Source: an uncultured Acetatifactor sp. (GTDB lineage: Bacteria; Bacillota; Clostridia; Lachnospirales; Lachnospiraceae). From it: 64,000 nucleotides of DNA. Below, one piece after another: positions 16,054 to 25,090 of this stretch. The notes below the pieces were generated by a model, which was given only the letters and a program-made list of their open reading frames with translations, ran no database searches and had not been told where the DNA came from. The translations under genes and the position numbers were made by a program. The stretch is taken from positions 32,595 through 96,594 of the forward strand of contig CAJTVB010000016.1 of NCBI GenBank assembly GCA_910579755.1. The letters are read 5' to 3'. Position 1 is the first letter of the stretch, and each line of letters starts with the position of its first letter.

Positions 16054-17515
16054 TTTCCAGCATTTCTATCCCTTTCCGGATTCGCCTGAGAGTCTCGTCC
16101 CTGCCCAGGATCTCCATAATCTCGGTAGCTCCGGCGGGAGTCATCTGCCTGCCGGAAACAGCCGTCCGGATAGGCCACATTACATAGCCATTTTTACAGC
16201 CCTTTTCTTCCACATAGTGTACAAGCATCTGGTACAGCCCGTCATTACTGTAATCTGCCTGCTTTTCCAGCAAAGGAAGAACCTCCCAAAGCACCTCCAG
16301 TGACGATGCTTTGTCCGTCTTCATTTTCTTGTGGGTGTACATATCTGTATCATATTCCGGCAGTTCTTCGAAAAAGCTGACCATTTCCATAATATCAGGC
16401 AGAACCTCGATCCGTGTCTTTACCATTGCGGCAATCTTTCTCAGATCAAAGGATTTCGTCAGGGCTTTCTTCAAAAAAGGCTCCGCCATCCGGTAAAACA
16501 CCTTAAAGTCCATGGCTTTAATATACTCGCCGTTCATCCAGCGAAGCTTTACGATATCGAACACCGCCGGAGACTTACTGATTCTGTGATAATCAAACTC
16601 CCGGATCAATTCCTCCAGAGTAAACATTTCCCGGTTATCTTCAGGACTCCACCCCAGAAGGGCTATATAATTTATCACGGCCTCAGCCACAAATCCCTGC
16701 TCCATAAGATCCTCAAAGGAAGAATGACCGCTCCTCTTGGACAGCTTTTTGTGATTTTCGTCTGTGATCAGAGGAAGATGCACATACACGGGAATTTTCC
16801 AGCCAAAGGCGTCATACAGTCTGACATATTTGGGCGAAGAAGAAAGATACTCATTCCCTCTCACCACATGAGTGATGTTCATGGTATGATCATCCACCAC
16901 ATTTGCAAAATTGTAGGTGGGATATCCGTCCGATTTGATCAGAATCATATCATCAAGCTCGGCATTCTCCACCGTAATGTCCCCATAAAGCTCGTCGTGA
17001 AAGGTAGTGGTTCCCTCGCTGGGATTGTTCTGACGGATTACAAAGGGTTTTCCCGCCGCCAAATTTGCCTCAATCTCCTCCTGAGACAGGGACAGACAGT
17101 GCTTATCGTAAATGGTAATTTCCTTTCCCTCCACCACCTCTGTTTTCAGGGAAGCCAGCCTCTCCTTATCACAAAAACAGTAATATGCCTCTCCTTTGTC
17201 AATCAATTCCCTGGCATATTTCATATAGATGCCCGTCTTCATCCGTTCACTCTGTACATAAGGTCCATATCCGCCGTCCTTATCAGGGCCCTCGTCATGC
17301 TTTAGTCCTGTCTTCTCCAACGTGCGGTAGATAATTTCCGTGGCCCCCTCCACAAAACGCTCCTGGTCCGTGTCCTCGATCCGGAGCATAAAGCTGCCAC
17401 CCTCATGCTTCGCAATCAAAAATTCATACAAAGCGGATCTGAGGTTTCCCACATGCATTTTTCCCGTAGGGCTGGGCGCATACCTTGTTCTGATTTTTAC
17501 CACTGCTTCTTTCAT
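16046..17515 (-). CDS. gltX: glutamyl-tRNA synthetase
   Basis: Charges tRNA-Glu (and in species without GlnRS also tRNA-Gln). The 489 residues have the class I features PSPTGKMHVGNLRSALYE (HIGH motif), LRIEDTDQER, and the KMSKS counterpart KKLSKRSG around residue 246. Whether it is discriminating cannot be told from the reading here. The start follows AAGGAAG. It is located between a small HTH gene upstream and the helicase gene, with which it overlaps by 8 bp. Confidence 0.96.
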   Translation of the reverse strand: MKEAVVKIRTRYAPSPTGKMHVGNLRSALYEFLIAKHEGGSFMLRIEDTDQERFVEGATEIIYRTLEKTGLKHDEGPDKDGGYGPYVQSERMKTGIYMKYARELIDKGEAYYCFCDKERLASLKTEVVEGKEITIYDKHCLSLSQEEIEANLAAGKPFVIRQNNPSEGTTTFHDELYGDITVENAELDDMILIKSDGYPTYNFANVVDDHTMNITHVVRGNEYLSSSPKYVRLYDAFGWKIPVYVHLPLITDENHKKLSKRSGHSSFEDLMEQGFVAEAVINYIALLGWSPEDNREMFTLEELIREFDYHRISKSPAVFDIVKLRWMNGEYIKAMDFKVFYRMAEPFLKKALTKSFDLRKIAAMVKTRIEVLPDIMEMVSFFEELPEYDTDMYTHKKMKTDKASSLEVLWEVLPLLEKQADYSNDGLYQMLVHYVEEKGCKNGYVMWPIRTAVSGRQMTPAGATEIMEILGRDETLRRIRKGIEMLENA

Positions 17516-17539
17516 GTCTGTCTTCCTTTACGTTTCTGT

Positions 17540-17740
17540 TTATTCTTGATTCCCTTTTTTGCGGATATATTCCATTTCCAGCTTATATGCCATAAGCCGC
17601 AGCAGATAATCCGGCATCTGCCGGTTTCCCAGCTCCCAGTCCTGTACAGTCCTGTATGGAATTCCAAAATAATCTGAAAACTCTTTGCGGTTCATTCCTG
17701 TCTTTGCCCGCATCTCTATCAGTTCTTCCCTTAATCCCAT
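17540..17740 (-). CDS. small helix-turn-helix (XRE-like) protein
   Basis: A 66-residue protein that is essentially one HTH domain: LREELIEMRAKTGMNRKEFSDYFG, split here as first helices, then IPYRTVQDWELGNRQMPDYL as recognition helix and fourth helix. The ATG at 17740 follows GGGGGA at good spacing; a longer open frame to 17854 has only Arg-rich sequence without a ribosome site. Likely a DNA-binding regulator or an orphan antitoxin-like protein; no toxin partner is adjacent. It lies 24 bp before gltX and may be cotranscribed. Confidence 0.7.
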   Translation of the reverse strand: MGLREELIEMRAKTGMNRKEFSDYFGIPYRTVQDWELGNRQMPDYLLRLMAYKLEMEYIRKKGNQE

Positions 17741-17874
17741 AAAAATCCCCCGGTTTGTCCGCATATATTGATACTTTTCACATCTACGCCGGAGGCGCTG
17801 AGGAAGCGGCACAAAACTCTTTTTCCGGAAAGCTCTGCGCCGCCTTATTGCCAATACTTTCGTCTGCCCGAATA

Positions 17875-18225
17875 TTACAACATTTTTAGTTTGTTGTTGT
17901 ATGTGGCAATAAAAATATCCTGTATCTCCTGCTTTGACTTGATATCACTTGCAAGCTTTACGCACTCGTGCAGATTTCTTAAAAGATCCAGGTGCCTTTC
18001 CGCCACACGGCGAATGTTGACACTGATTTCATTTTCAAGAGTCAATTCTACCTTTGTGACTCTTATGTCAAGAATGTCCGTCTTCTTCTGCAGATTCTGC
18101 ACATCCTCCCTCAAACCCTGTACATCCTCCTTCAGGCCCTGCACATTCTCCTGCATTCCCTGCACATTCTCCTTCAGGCCCTGCATCTGCATCAAGAGCC
18201 GGTCCAGTTTTTCGCTGTCTGTCAT
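17875..18225 (-). CDS. heptad-repeat coiled-coil protein, function unknown
   Basis: A 116-residue protein. Residues 12-50 are near-perfect seven-residue repeats (LKENVQG, MQENVQG, LKEDVQG, LREDVQN), predicting a long coiled coil, followed by a conserved-looking helical tail (VTKVELTLENEISVNIRR to the C-terminus). The repeats are encoded by 21-bp DNA repeats. The start follows AAGGAGG. Its own promoter lies upstream. No signal peptide, so cytosolic. Similar small coiled-coil proteins with differing repeat numbers are common in Lachnospiraceae; their role is not known to me. Confidence 0.7.
   Translation of the reverse strand: MTDSEKLDRLLMQMQGLKENVQGMQENVQGLKEDVQGLREDVQNLQKKTDILDIRVTKVELTLENEISVNIRRVAERHLDLLRNLHECVKLASDIKSKQEIQDIFIATYNNKLKML
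18097..18186 (-). repeat. tandem 21-bp repeat inside the coiled-coil gene
   Basis: Four full units at 18097-18117, 18118-18138, 18139-18159 and 18160-18180 plus a partial fifth. They differ at a few positions, with units 3 and 4 the most alike. Each encodes one heptad. Confidence 0.85.
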
Positions 18226-18262
18226 ACTGTATCCTCCTTAAAATTATTTCTTTGATACAGCT

Positions 18263-18291
18263 ATTATATCATATAAGTTTTATTCCGTCTA
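18263..18291 (-). promoter_or_regulatory. possible promoter of the coiled-coil gene
   Basis: Minus-strand TAGACG, 17-bp spacer, perfect TATAAT, about 38 bp before the start codon. Confidence 0.5.
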
Positions 18292-18370
18292 CCCGTTTTA
18301 TACTAAAACCACAAAAAATATTTAACCGGCAACGATACGGAAGCCTCCCGTGAAGTCAATACACATTTTT

Positions 18371-19345
18371 TTATTCTTCCGCCCCTGCCATAAGCAGCTT
18401 CTCCACGATATCGTTGGAGCCGTTCTCCGTGGCATAGTATAACGCCGTGTGACCCTGCTCATCCGCATATGTAACGTTTGCACCGGCCTCCAGCAAAATC
18501 CCCGCCACATAATTATTGCCTTCCTGGGCAGCAATAATCAGCGCTGTCTCTCCGTCCTCGTTGCGTTCGTCTATTCCGGCTCCATGCTCCAGAAGCTTTC
18601 GCACAAGATGCTCGTTTTCATTTTTTGCCGCCAGGTGAAGCGGGCCATAGCCGTACCGCCCCCGAATATTCGCATCCGCTCCGGCCTCCAGCAGGATTTC
18701 CGCGATCAAAATATTGTCGCCTGCCACGGCTACGGCCAAAGGTGTCATCTTCTCATCATTGCGGGCATTTATATTGATGCCTCCCTTTTCCAGCATAGCC
18801 TTCACCACCTCACCCTGACCGTTTCTGCAGGCCTGGTGAAGCGGCGTATTGCCAAAAGAATCTGCGTTTCCTCCTCCCTCTTCCGACAGGCTTTCAATCA
18901 GCTGAACCATTCCCAGGGCATTGGCATAGTCCAGCGCCGAACGGCCATTATTATCCTTTACGGAGGTATCGGCCCCGGCTTGTGCAAGATATTTGGCGGC
19001 TTCCGCCTTTCCGGCCTCCACGGCATAGATCAAGGGCGTCTTTCCCTGTCTGTCTGTGGCATTGATATCTGCACCTGCATCTGCCAAAAGTCCGATGATC
19101 TCTTTATTACCGGAAATCACTGCCATGTGAAGAGGTGTTACGCTTTCATTGGAGCACAGGCTTACATCTGCCTCCTGTTCAAGAAGCAACTTTACAATAT
19201 CTCTGTATCCTTTTTTGCAGGCATAATGAAGTGGAGCCAGGCCCATTTCATCCACTGCATTGACATTGATGCCTCCCCTTTTCAGAAAAGCCAGAACTAC
19301 TCCCTTTTGTCCGTTTTGACATGCTTTCAATAATAACTTATCCAT
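18371..19345 (-). CDS. ankyrin-repeat protein
   Basis: A 324-residue protein made of about nine or ten ankyrin repeats from end to end, with typical units such as TPLHMAVISGNKEIIGLLADAG, here named only as the third unit, plus GKTPLIYAVEAGKAEAA, GNTPLHQACRNGQGEVV, GYGPLHLAAKNENEHLV and GHTALYYATENGSNDIV. There is no signal peptide or membrane helix, so it probably binds a cytosolic protein. Its ATG directly follows the TAA of the hydrogenase gene and its GGGAGG ribosome site lies inside that gene, so the two are translated from one mRNA. A role as partner or scaffold of the hydrogenase is inference. Confidence 0.88.
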   Translation of the reverse strand: MDKLLLKACQNGQKGVVLAFLKRGGINVNAVDEMGLAPLHYACKKGYRDIVKLLLEQEADVSLCSNESVTPLHMAVISGNKEIIGLLADAGADINATDRQGKTPLIYAVEAGKAEAAKYLAQAGADTSVKDNNGRSALDYANALGMVQLIESLSEEGGGNADSFGNTPLHQACRNGQGEVVKAMLEKGGININARNDEKMTPLAVAVAGDNILIAEILLEAGADANIRGRYGYGPLHLAAKNENEHLVRKLLEHGAGIDERNEDGETALIIAAQEGNNYVAGILLEAGANVTYADEQGHTALYYATENGSNDIVEKLLMAGAEE

Positions 19346-20842
19346 TTATTCCTCCCTGGGCACGGCCTCTTTGGCCTGTGCCTTAAACTTAGCCACTTCC
19401 TTTGCCGCCTGGGCGATGGAGATATTGGTTCCGGCTCCGGCTATGCATCCTCCCGGACAGGCCATCCCTTCAATCAGACAGCCGTTTTTCCTGCCCGCCT
19501 TAGCCAAAAGAAGCATTTTTTTACACTCCGCAAGACTCTCCGCATGCTCGATCTTCACTTCCGTGCCGGGATAATAGGTCTTGATACAATCTTCTATGGC
19601 GCTGGCCACGCCTCCCGCCACACCGTAGCCGCGTCCGGCTCCTGTGGCGTCCTCCATCTCGTCCATGGCCCTGATCTCTTCCAGCAGAATTCCCTTTGCC
19701 TCAAACATTCCCGTTAATTCTTCAAAGGTGATGACGAAATCCACATCCGACCTTATGGTTCTGCGGCTGGCCTCCAGCTTTTTGGAGGCGCAGGGCCCGA
19801 TAAACACTACAGACGCGTCAGGGTGATCCTGCTTAATGATTCGGGCCGTAGCCACCATGGGAGTCAGTTCGTTGCTGATCTTATCAATGGTCTCAGGGAA
19901 CAAATGCTTGGCCATAACGGACCAGGAGGGACAGCAGGAGGTCAGTGCAAAGGCCTGATTACCGGATACCACCTCCTTTACATAGTGCTCCGCCTCTGCC
20001 ATACATCCCATATCGGCACCTATGGCGGTTTCATAAACATCCGCAAAGCCCAGCTCCTTTAAGGCGGTCTTAAACATATCCGGCGTCACCTTGGGTCCGA
20101 ATTGTCCCACAAAGGCAGGAGCCACCTGCGCTATAATTTTTTTCCCTGACTGCATGGCCCGGATCAGCTGAAAGATCTGGGATTTATCCGCAATGGCCCC
20201 GAAGGGACAGCTGACCATACACTGGCCGCAGGAAACACAAATATCGTTATCAATATATGCCCTGCCAAAACGGTCCGACTTGATGGCATCCACGCCGCAG
20301 GCCGCCTTACAGGGACGCTCCTTATGGCAAATGGCATCATATGGACATACTGCTTTACATTTCCCGCACTTAATGCACTTTTCCTGATCGATCACAGACT
20401 TCCCGCCCTTCATGGTGATCGCTTCCCTGGGGCATACGCTCTGGCAGGGGTGCGCCACGCATCCCATACAGGCATTGGTGATCTCATAATGATCCTCCGG
20501 ACAGGCATTACAGGCGGAAGGTATCACCTGCATCAAAGGCGGCTCATAATATTTTTCGTCAATATTACTCTCCTCCAGCCCCTGGGTCAGATGTCCCGGA
20601 TGCTCCCGGTTCTCCGGCCTCAGGCTCATTCCCATGGCCAGACGCAGCCGCTCCCGGATAATGGCACGATCCCGATATACGCTGTCCCAAAATTCCGACT
20701 CCTCATAGTCCACAATTTTATAGGGGAGAGCCTCCATGTCATCCTTTAGATTTTTGGAATGGTAGGCCAGGTTGGCAACCTCCTTGAAAACTCTTCTCCG
20801 CTTCTGTCTGACGGGAGTGTCTATTCCTCTCATACCACTCAT
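19346..20842 (-). CDS. [FeFe] hydrogenase, probably group B, with extra Fe-S clusters
   Basis: Hydrogen-activating enzyme with the three H-cluster signatures: TSCCPSW (about residue 301), GPCASKKLEA (about 350) and EGMACPGGCIAGAG (about 460). Ahead of them lie several cysteine clusters: CNACPEDHYEITNACMGC, CIKCGKCKAVCP and CVSCGQCMVSCP, which should hold [4Fe-4S] centres. The S after TSCCP (where CpI-type group A has G) and the overall plan suggest group B, whose physiological role is poorly known. The ATG at 20842 has GGAAGGGG about 10 nt upstream; an upstream GTG at 20890 has no ribosome site. It is third in the feoA-feoB-hydrogenase-ankyrin cluster. Confidence 0.88.
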   Translation of the reverse strand: MSGMRGIDTPVRQKRRRVFKEVANLAYHSKNLKDDMEALPYKIVDYEESEFWDSVYRDRAIIRERLRLAMGMSLRPENREHPGHLTQGLEESNIDEKYYEPPLMQVIPSACNACPEDHYEITNACMGCVAHPCQSVCPREAITMKGGKSVIDQEKCIKCGKCKAVCPYDAICHKERPCKAACGVDAIKSDRFGRAYIDNDICVSCGQCMVSCPFGAIADKSQIFQLIRAMQSGKKIIAQVAPAFVGQFGPKVTPDMFKTALKELGFADVYETAIGADMGCMAEAEHYVKEVVSGNQAFALTSCCPSWSVMAKHLFPETIDKISNELTPMVATARIIKQDHPDASVVFIGPCASKKLEASRRTIRSDVDFVITFEELTGMFEAKGILLEEIRAMDEMEDATGAGRGYGVAGGVASAIEDCIKTYYPGTEVKIEHAESLAECKKMLLLAKAGRKNGCLIEGMACPGGCIAGAGTNISIAQAAKEVAKFKAQAKEAVPREE

Positions 20843-20907
20843 AATTCTATTTCCCCTTCCCAAGAACTTTTCATAGTTCTTTTTATACACAAGCCATCTT
20901 ACGATTC

Positions 20908-22920
20908 TCAGGCTGCAAACAGGCTTCCCACCTGAAAAACGGCCACTGCCGCCAGCCAGGCCAGAAGTACCTGAAAGACGATCATTCCCATGGTAAATTT
21001 CCAGGAACCGCTTTCCTTTCTGATGGTTGCCACCGTGGCCACACAGGGCACATACAGCAGACAGAAAAGCATCAGGCAGTAAGCATTCAACGATCCAAAA
21101 GCCGGATTAATGCTTTGGATATTGGATACAATGGCCGCCATTCCCGCATCCGAATTCGCATTGGCCACTCCAAAAAGCACCGCAAAGCTGGATACCACCA
21201 CCTCCTTGGCGGAAATACCCGACACCAGCGCCACACCGATCTGCCACATTCCAAGCCCAGCAGGCGCCAGCACCGGCACCAAAAAACGCCCGATCATTGC
21301 CCCAAAGCTGTCAGAGGGATCCGATACCTGTCCTGATATACCAAAATTCAGGACGAACCATATGACGATGGAAGCAATGAAAATAGTGGTTCCCGCTTTT
21401 TCCAGATAATCCTTTAATTTATTCCACACATAAATACGGATGGTTCTTGCGTTGGGACGCTTATACTCCGGAAGCTCTATCAGCAGAGAATCATTGATCC
21501 TTCCTTTCTCCAGACCGTTGACTGCAAGGGCCACCAGAATCGCCGTCCCCATGCCGATGACATACATGGAAAAAGCCGCCAGCGCCGGGGTCTTCGGAAA
21601 AAACATCTCCGAAAATAATACATAGATGGGCAGACGGGCAGAGCAGGACATAAAAGGCGTGACCAGCATTGTCTTGCGCCGGTCATGCTCCGTCTCCAGC
21701 GCCCTTGTAGCCATAATGGCCGGCACCGTACATCCAAACCCCAGGATCATAGGCAGAAATGCCTTTCCCGACAATCCGACCCTGCCCATGACAGAGTCCA
21801 TCACATAGGCCACCCGGGACATATATCCGCTGTCCTCCAGCACTGCAAGGGCTAAAAACAAAATAAAAATATTGGGAATAAAGGTAAGAATTCCACCCAC
21901 ACCGGCAATAATTCCGTCCACCAAAAGGGATTCCAGCCATCCGGACACTCCAAAGCTCTCAAGCCCTGCTGCCGCTCCCTCCGACAAAAAGGACAACCCT
22001 TCCTCAAAGATGCCCTTCAACGCATCCCCCACCGTAAAGGTCAGGAAAAATACCAGACACATGATCAGTAAAAATATGGGGATCCCCCACACCGGATGCG
22101 TCAACAGCCGGTCTATCCTGTCTGTGGCCGCCGCCTTCCTGCTTTTATGAAATAATGTCTCTGCCATCACCCGCTCAATATAGGCATATTTACACTGTAT
22201 GATCTCCTTCTCATAGCTCCTGTCCGCGATCTTTTCGGCTGGAATGGAACGCTCCTTCCTAATCTCCTCGTCGTCCTCCAGCAGCTTGATGGCATGCCAG
22301 CGCACGGAGGAATGCGACGGATCGTTTTCCTGCATCATTTCGGACAATGACACAATTTTTTCCTCGATCCAGGAAGGATAATCCAGAATAAACTCCTCCA
22401 TGCCTTCCTCATAGTGATGGATCACGGCATGGAGCAGTATATCCAGACCGGTGCGCTTCGCCGCCGATACGGGGACCACCGGAACATTTCCCAGCATCTC
22501 CGGCAGACGGTGCATATCGATCTCCATCCCCCGTTCCTTCACGATATCCATCATATTCAGCGCCACAACCACCGGCTTTCCCAGCTCCAACAGCTGAAGG
22601 GTCAGATACAAATTCCTTTCCAGGGACGACGCATCCACCACATTTATAATTACATCAATATCATTGCCCATGGCACACTGCCTGGTTACCTTCTCCTCAA
22701 TGGTATAGCAGGTCAGAGAATATATACCGGGAGTATCGATCAACGTAATTTCCGTATCCTCGTATTTTGCGGCTCCCTCAAATCGCTCCACTGTCACTCC
22801 GGGCCAGTTGGCCACCTTCAGCCTGGAACCTGTCAATGCGTTAAACAGTGTGGTCTTGCCGCAGTTAGGATTCCCTATACAGACAGCATTGATATGCTTT
22901 TTCTGTTGTTCCTTGCTCAT
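20908..22920 (-). CDS. feoB: ferrous iron transport protein B
   Basis: GTP-driven Fe(II) importer of the inner membrane, 670 residues. The N-terminal G domain shows G1 GNPNCGKTTLFNALTG, G3 DTPGIYSL and G4 NMMD; a helical spacer follows to about residue 265; the membrane part then has many helices with the paired gate motifs GCTVPAIMATRALE and CSARLPIYV. It is 2 bp after feoA. The long soluble spacer DRSYEKEIIQCKYAYIERVM fits the family. No FeoC-like gene is present; the next gene is a hydrogenase. Confidence 0.96.
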   Translation of the reverse strand: MSKEQQKKHINAVCIGNPNCGKTTLFNALTGSRLKVANWPGVTVERFEGAAKYEDTEITLIDTPGIYSLTCYTIEEKVTRQCAMGNDIDVIINVVDASSLERNLYLTLQLLELGKPVVVALNMMDIVKERGMEIDMHRLPEMLGNVPVVPVSAAKRTGLDILLHAVIHHYEEGMEEFILDYPSWIEEKIVSLSEMMQENDPSHSSVRWHAIKLLEDDEEIRKERSIPAEKIADRSYEKEIIQCKYAYIERVMAETLFHKSRKAAATDRIDRLLTHPVWGIPIFLLIMCLVFFLTFTVGDALKGIFEEGLSFLSEGAAAGLESFGVSGWLESLLVDGIIAGVGGILTFIPNIFILFLALAVLEDSGYMSRVAYVMDSVMGRVGLSGKAFLPMILGFGCTVPAIMATRALETEHDRRKTMLVTPFMSCSARLPIYVLFSEMFFPKTPALAAFSMYVIGMGTAILVALAVNGLEKGRINDSLLIELPEYKRPNARTIRIYVWNKLKDYLEKAGTTIFIASIVIWFVLNFGISGQVSDPSDSFGAMIGRFLVPVLAPAGLGMWQIGVALVSGISAKEVVVSSFAVLFGVANANSDAGMAAIVSNIQSINPAFGSLNAYCLMLFCLLYVPCVATVATIRKESGSWKFTMGMIVFQVLLAWLAAVAVFQVGSLFAA

Positions 22921-22922
22921 GC

Positions 22923-23156
22923 TTACTCCTCTGCACCTGTCTCTTGAATCCCGATGTTGGAAGAAATATGCTTTCCCAGTGCAAGCCTGGTACCTCTCAC
23001 CTGTATGATCAGTGCACCCTTTCTCTTCCGGTTCAGAATTTTTATCTCCGTTCCGTCATTCAGTCCCAGCGCCTGAAGCCGTCTGGTAATTCCCGGCTCA
23101 ACAGACAATCCTTCTATACAATAGCTTCTGCCTTTTTCCGCCTCATACAATGTCAT
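22923..23156 (-). CDS. feoA: ferrous iron transport protein A
   Basis: A 77-residue SH3-like cytosolic partner of FeoB. Landmarks are GITRRLQALGLNDGTEIKIL and VRGTRLALGKHISSNI, the typical start and end of the fold. The start follows AAGGAAC. It is first in the feo operon, with a promoter that overlaps the end of proA. Confidence 0.92.
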   Translation of the reverse strand: MTLYEAEKGRSYCIEGLSVEPGITRRLQALGLNDGTEIKILNRKRKGALIIQVRGTRLALGKHISSNIGIQETGAEE

Positions 23157-23227
23157 GCTTTTGTTCCTTCTTTCGTGAATGTGAGTGGAGCGGCTGTGAA
23201 TAATAACAATCTCCTGCCTGCAGATGT

Positions 23228-23257
23228 ATTATACCTCGCAGTTCCCATGCCCGTCAA
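23228..23257 (-). promoter_or_regulatory. feoAB promoter overlapping the proA stop codon
   Basis: Minus-strand TTGACG, 18-bp spacer, perfect TATAAT, about 72 bp before feoA. The TGA of the -35 element is the proA stop codon. The DNA between it and feoA has an AT-rich stretch (GATTGTTATTATTC) that only weakly resembles a Fur box. Confidence 0.6.
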
Positions 23258-24504
23258 CCGGGGCGCACCTGCCCGTTCCCGCATATGACATATTTATAAG
23301 AGGTCAATTCCTTAAGCCCCATAGGCCCTCTGGCATGAAGCTTCTGCGTACTGATGCCGATCTCTGCCCCAAAACCGAACTCAAAGCCGTCGGTAAACCG
23401 GGTGGAAGCATTCCAATAGACGCAGGCCGCGTCCACCTCCCGTAAAAACTGCTCTGCCGTCCCGGCATTTTCCGTTATAATACAGTCGGAGTGCTTTGTA
23501 TTATAACGATTGATGTGATCAATAGCCGCTTCCACCGAATCCACTGTCTTCAGGGACAAGATATAATCCAAATATTCCCTGCCGAAATCCTCCTGGGCGG
23601 CTGGCGTACAGCCTGTCAGTACTTCCCTTATTCCTTCGTCCCCCCTCAGCTCCACCTGCTTGGGCGCAAGGACTTCCGCCAGCTTTGGAAGGAATGCTTC
23701 CCGGATATCTTTGTGCACCACCAGAGATTCGCAGGCATTACAGACGCCGATCCGCTGAGTCTTTGCATTAAATACAATCCTTGCCGCCATATCAGGATCC
23801 GCTTCCTTATCCACATAAATATGACAATTACCAGTGCCGGTCTCAATGACAGGAATGGTGCTGTTTTCCACCACACTTCGTATCAGACGCTCACTTCCCC
23901 GGGGGATCAGCACATCCACATACTCCTTCAGCTTCATAAATTCTACAGTGACGCTTCGATCCGGATCTGCAATCAGCTGCAGCGCATCCTCCGGGATTCT
24001 CCGGGCTCCCAATGCCTCCCTCAGCACCCCCACAATGGCCTGGTTGGAATGAAGGGCATCGCTGCCTCCCTTCAGAATCACTGCATTTCCTGTCTTAAAG
24101 CACAGACCGAAGGCATCCGCCGTCACATTGGGCCGGGCTTCATATATGATGCCCGCCACGCCCAAAGGAACTCTTACCTTTTGTATCTGCAGTCCGTTGG
24201 GACGCCGAAATTCCTCTATGATCTCCCCCAGACAGTCCGGAAGCTCTGCCACCTGACGGAGTCCCTCTGCCATAGACATGACTCTCTCTTCATTCAGCCT
24301 CAGCCGGTCCAAAAGCCCCGGATTCATACCATTTTTCTCCGCAGCTTCCATGTCCCTCCGATTCGCCTGCAGAATATCCGCGGTATGGCTCAATAACGCC
24401 TCCGCTCCCGCAAGCAGACCCCTGTTTTTCTCCTCTGCCGTCATTCTCTGCAGCGCCGGTTTTACCGCCGCTGCCGCTCTTCCCATGGCCTTTAGATCCG
24501 TCAT
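23254..24504 (-). CDS. proA: gamma-glutamyl phosphate reductase
   Basis: NADPH-dependent second step of proline synthesis from glutamate, 416 residues. Family segments: VPLGVAGIIYEARPNVTADA near the N-terminus of the catalytic domain, GNAVILKGGSDALHSN, VDVLIPRGSERLI, the active-site cysteine region RIGVCNACESLVVH, and the C-terminal FGFGAEIGISTQKLHARGP. The start has GGGAGG. It is the last gene of the long yqfC-to-proA run and is separated from proB by two unrelated small genes. Confidence 0.96.
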   Translation of the reverse strand: MTDLKAMGRAAAAVKPALQRMTAEEKNRGLLAGAEALLSHTADILQANRRDMEAAEKNGMNPGLLDRLRLNEERVMSMAEGLRQVAELPDCLGEIIEEFRRPNGLQIQKVRVPLGVAGIIYEARPNVTADAFGLCFKTGNAVILKGGSDALHSNQAIVGVLREALGARRIPEDALQLIADPDRSVTVEFMKLKEYVDVLIPRGSERLIRSVVENSTIPVIETGTGNCHIYVDKEADPDMAARIVFNAKTQRIGVCNACESLVVHKDIREAFLPKLAEVLAPKQVELRGDEGIREVLTGCTPAAQEDFGREYLDYILSLKTVDSVEAAIDHINRYNTKHSDCIITENAGTAEQFLREVDAACVYWNASTRFTDGFEFGFGAEIGISTQKLHARGPMGLKELTSYKYVICGNGQVRPG

Positions 24505-24520
24505 TTATTTCCTCCCTGTC

Positions 24521-25090
24521 CTATACACAGATCACCTGATATGGCCTGATATCCTTTGGGGTCCGGGGAATCTCCTCCACCATCTGACAGGAAAATCCCA
24601 CTCCAATGGTTCTTAAGCAAAGAGCTTCCTTTTCCGCCAGATACCGGTCATAAAATCCTTTTCCATAGCCCAGCCGGTTCTTTTGCCTGTCAAAGGCCGC
24701 ACCGGGCATCAGCATCAGGGTTCTGCTCATTTTTTCTGCATGATATTCATACCTGGGCGCACTCTCCACAGGCTCCTGAATTCCCCGGTATCCCGGCCTC
24801 AGCTCCGACTCGGACCGAATCCTGTAAAACTCCATCACAAGTGAAGGAGTTTCCACTACCCGCGGCATATATACGGCCTTCCCCAGCCGCAGGGCCTCCT
24901 GCCAGATTCCGCTGGTATCGATCTCGCTTCCGAAGCTTGCAAAACACAGAATCTCCCGGGAACCGTAAAACCACTGATGCCCCAGAATCCGTTCCGTCAA
25001 AAGCACCGCGCCCTTTTCTCTCTCCTTCGGTCCCAGCTCATCCCGCAGCTTCAGGACCCGCTTTCGAATCTCCGCCTTTGTCTCCTTCAT
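24521..25090 (-). CDS. 5-formyltetrahydrofolate cyclo-ligase
   Basis: ATP-dependent conversion of 5-formyl-THF to 5,10-methenyl-THF (YgfA/MTHFS family), 189 residues. Conserved features: N-terminal KAEIRKRVLKLRDEL, basic ATP-binding region, FASFGSEIDTS, LMLMPGAAFDRQKNRLGYGKGFYDRYL, which is reported here in two parts (MPGAAFD and RLGYGKGFYDRYL). Its ATG overlaps the DUF896 stop by 4 bp (ATGA), so translation is coupled. Confidence 0.92.
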   Translation of the reverse strand: MKETKAEIRKRVLKLRDELGPKEREKGAVLLTERILGHQWFYGSREILCFASFGSEIDTSGIWQEALRLGKAVYMPRVVETPSLVMEFYRIRSESELRPGYRGIQEPVESAPRYEYHAEKMSRTLMLMPGAAFDRQKNRLGYGKGFYDRYLAEKEALCLRTIGVGFSCQMVEEIPRTPKDIRPYQVICV

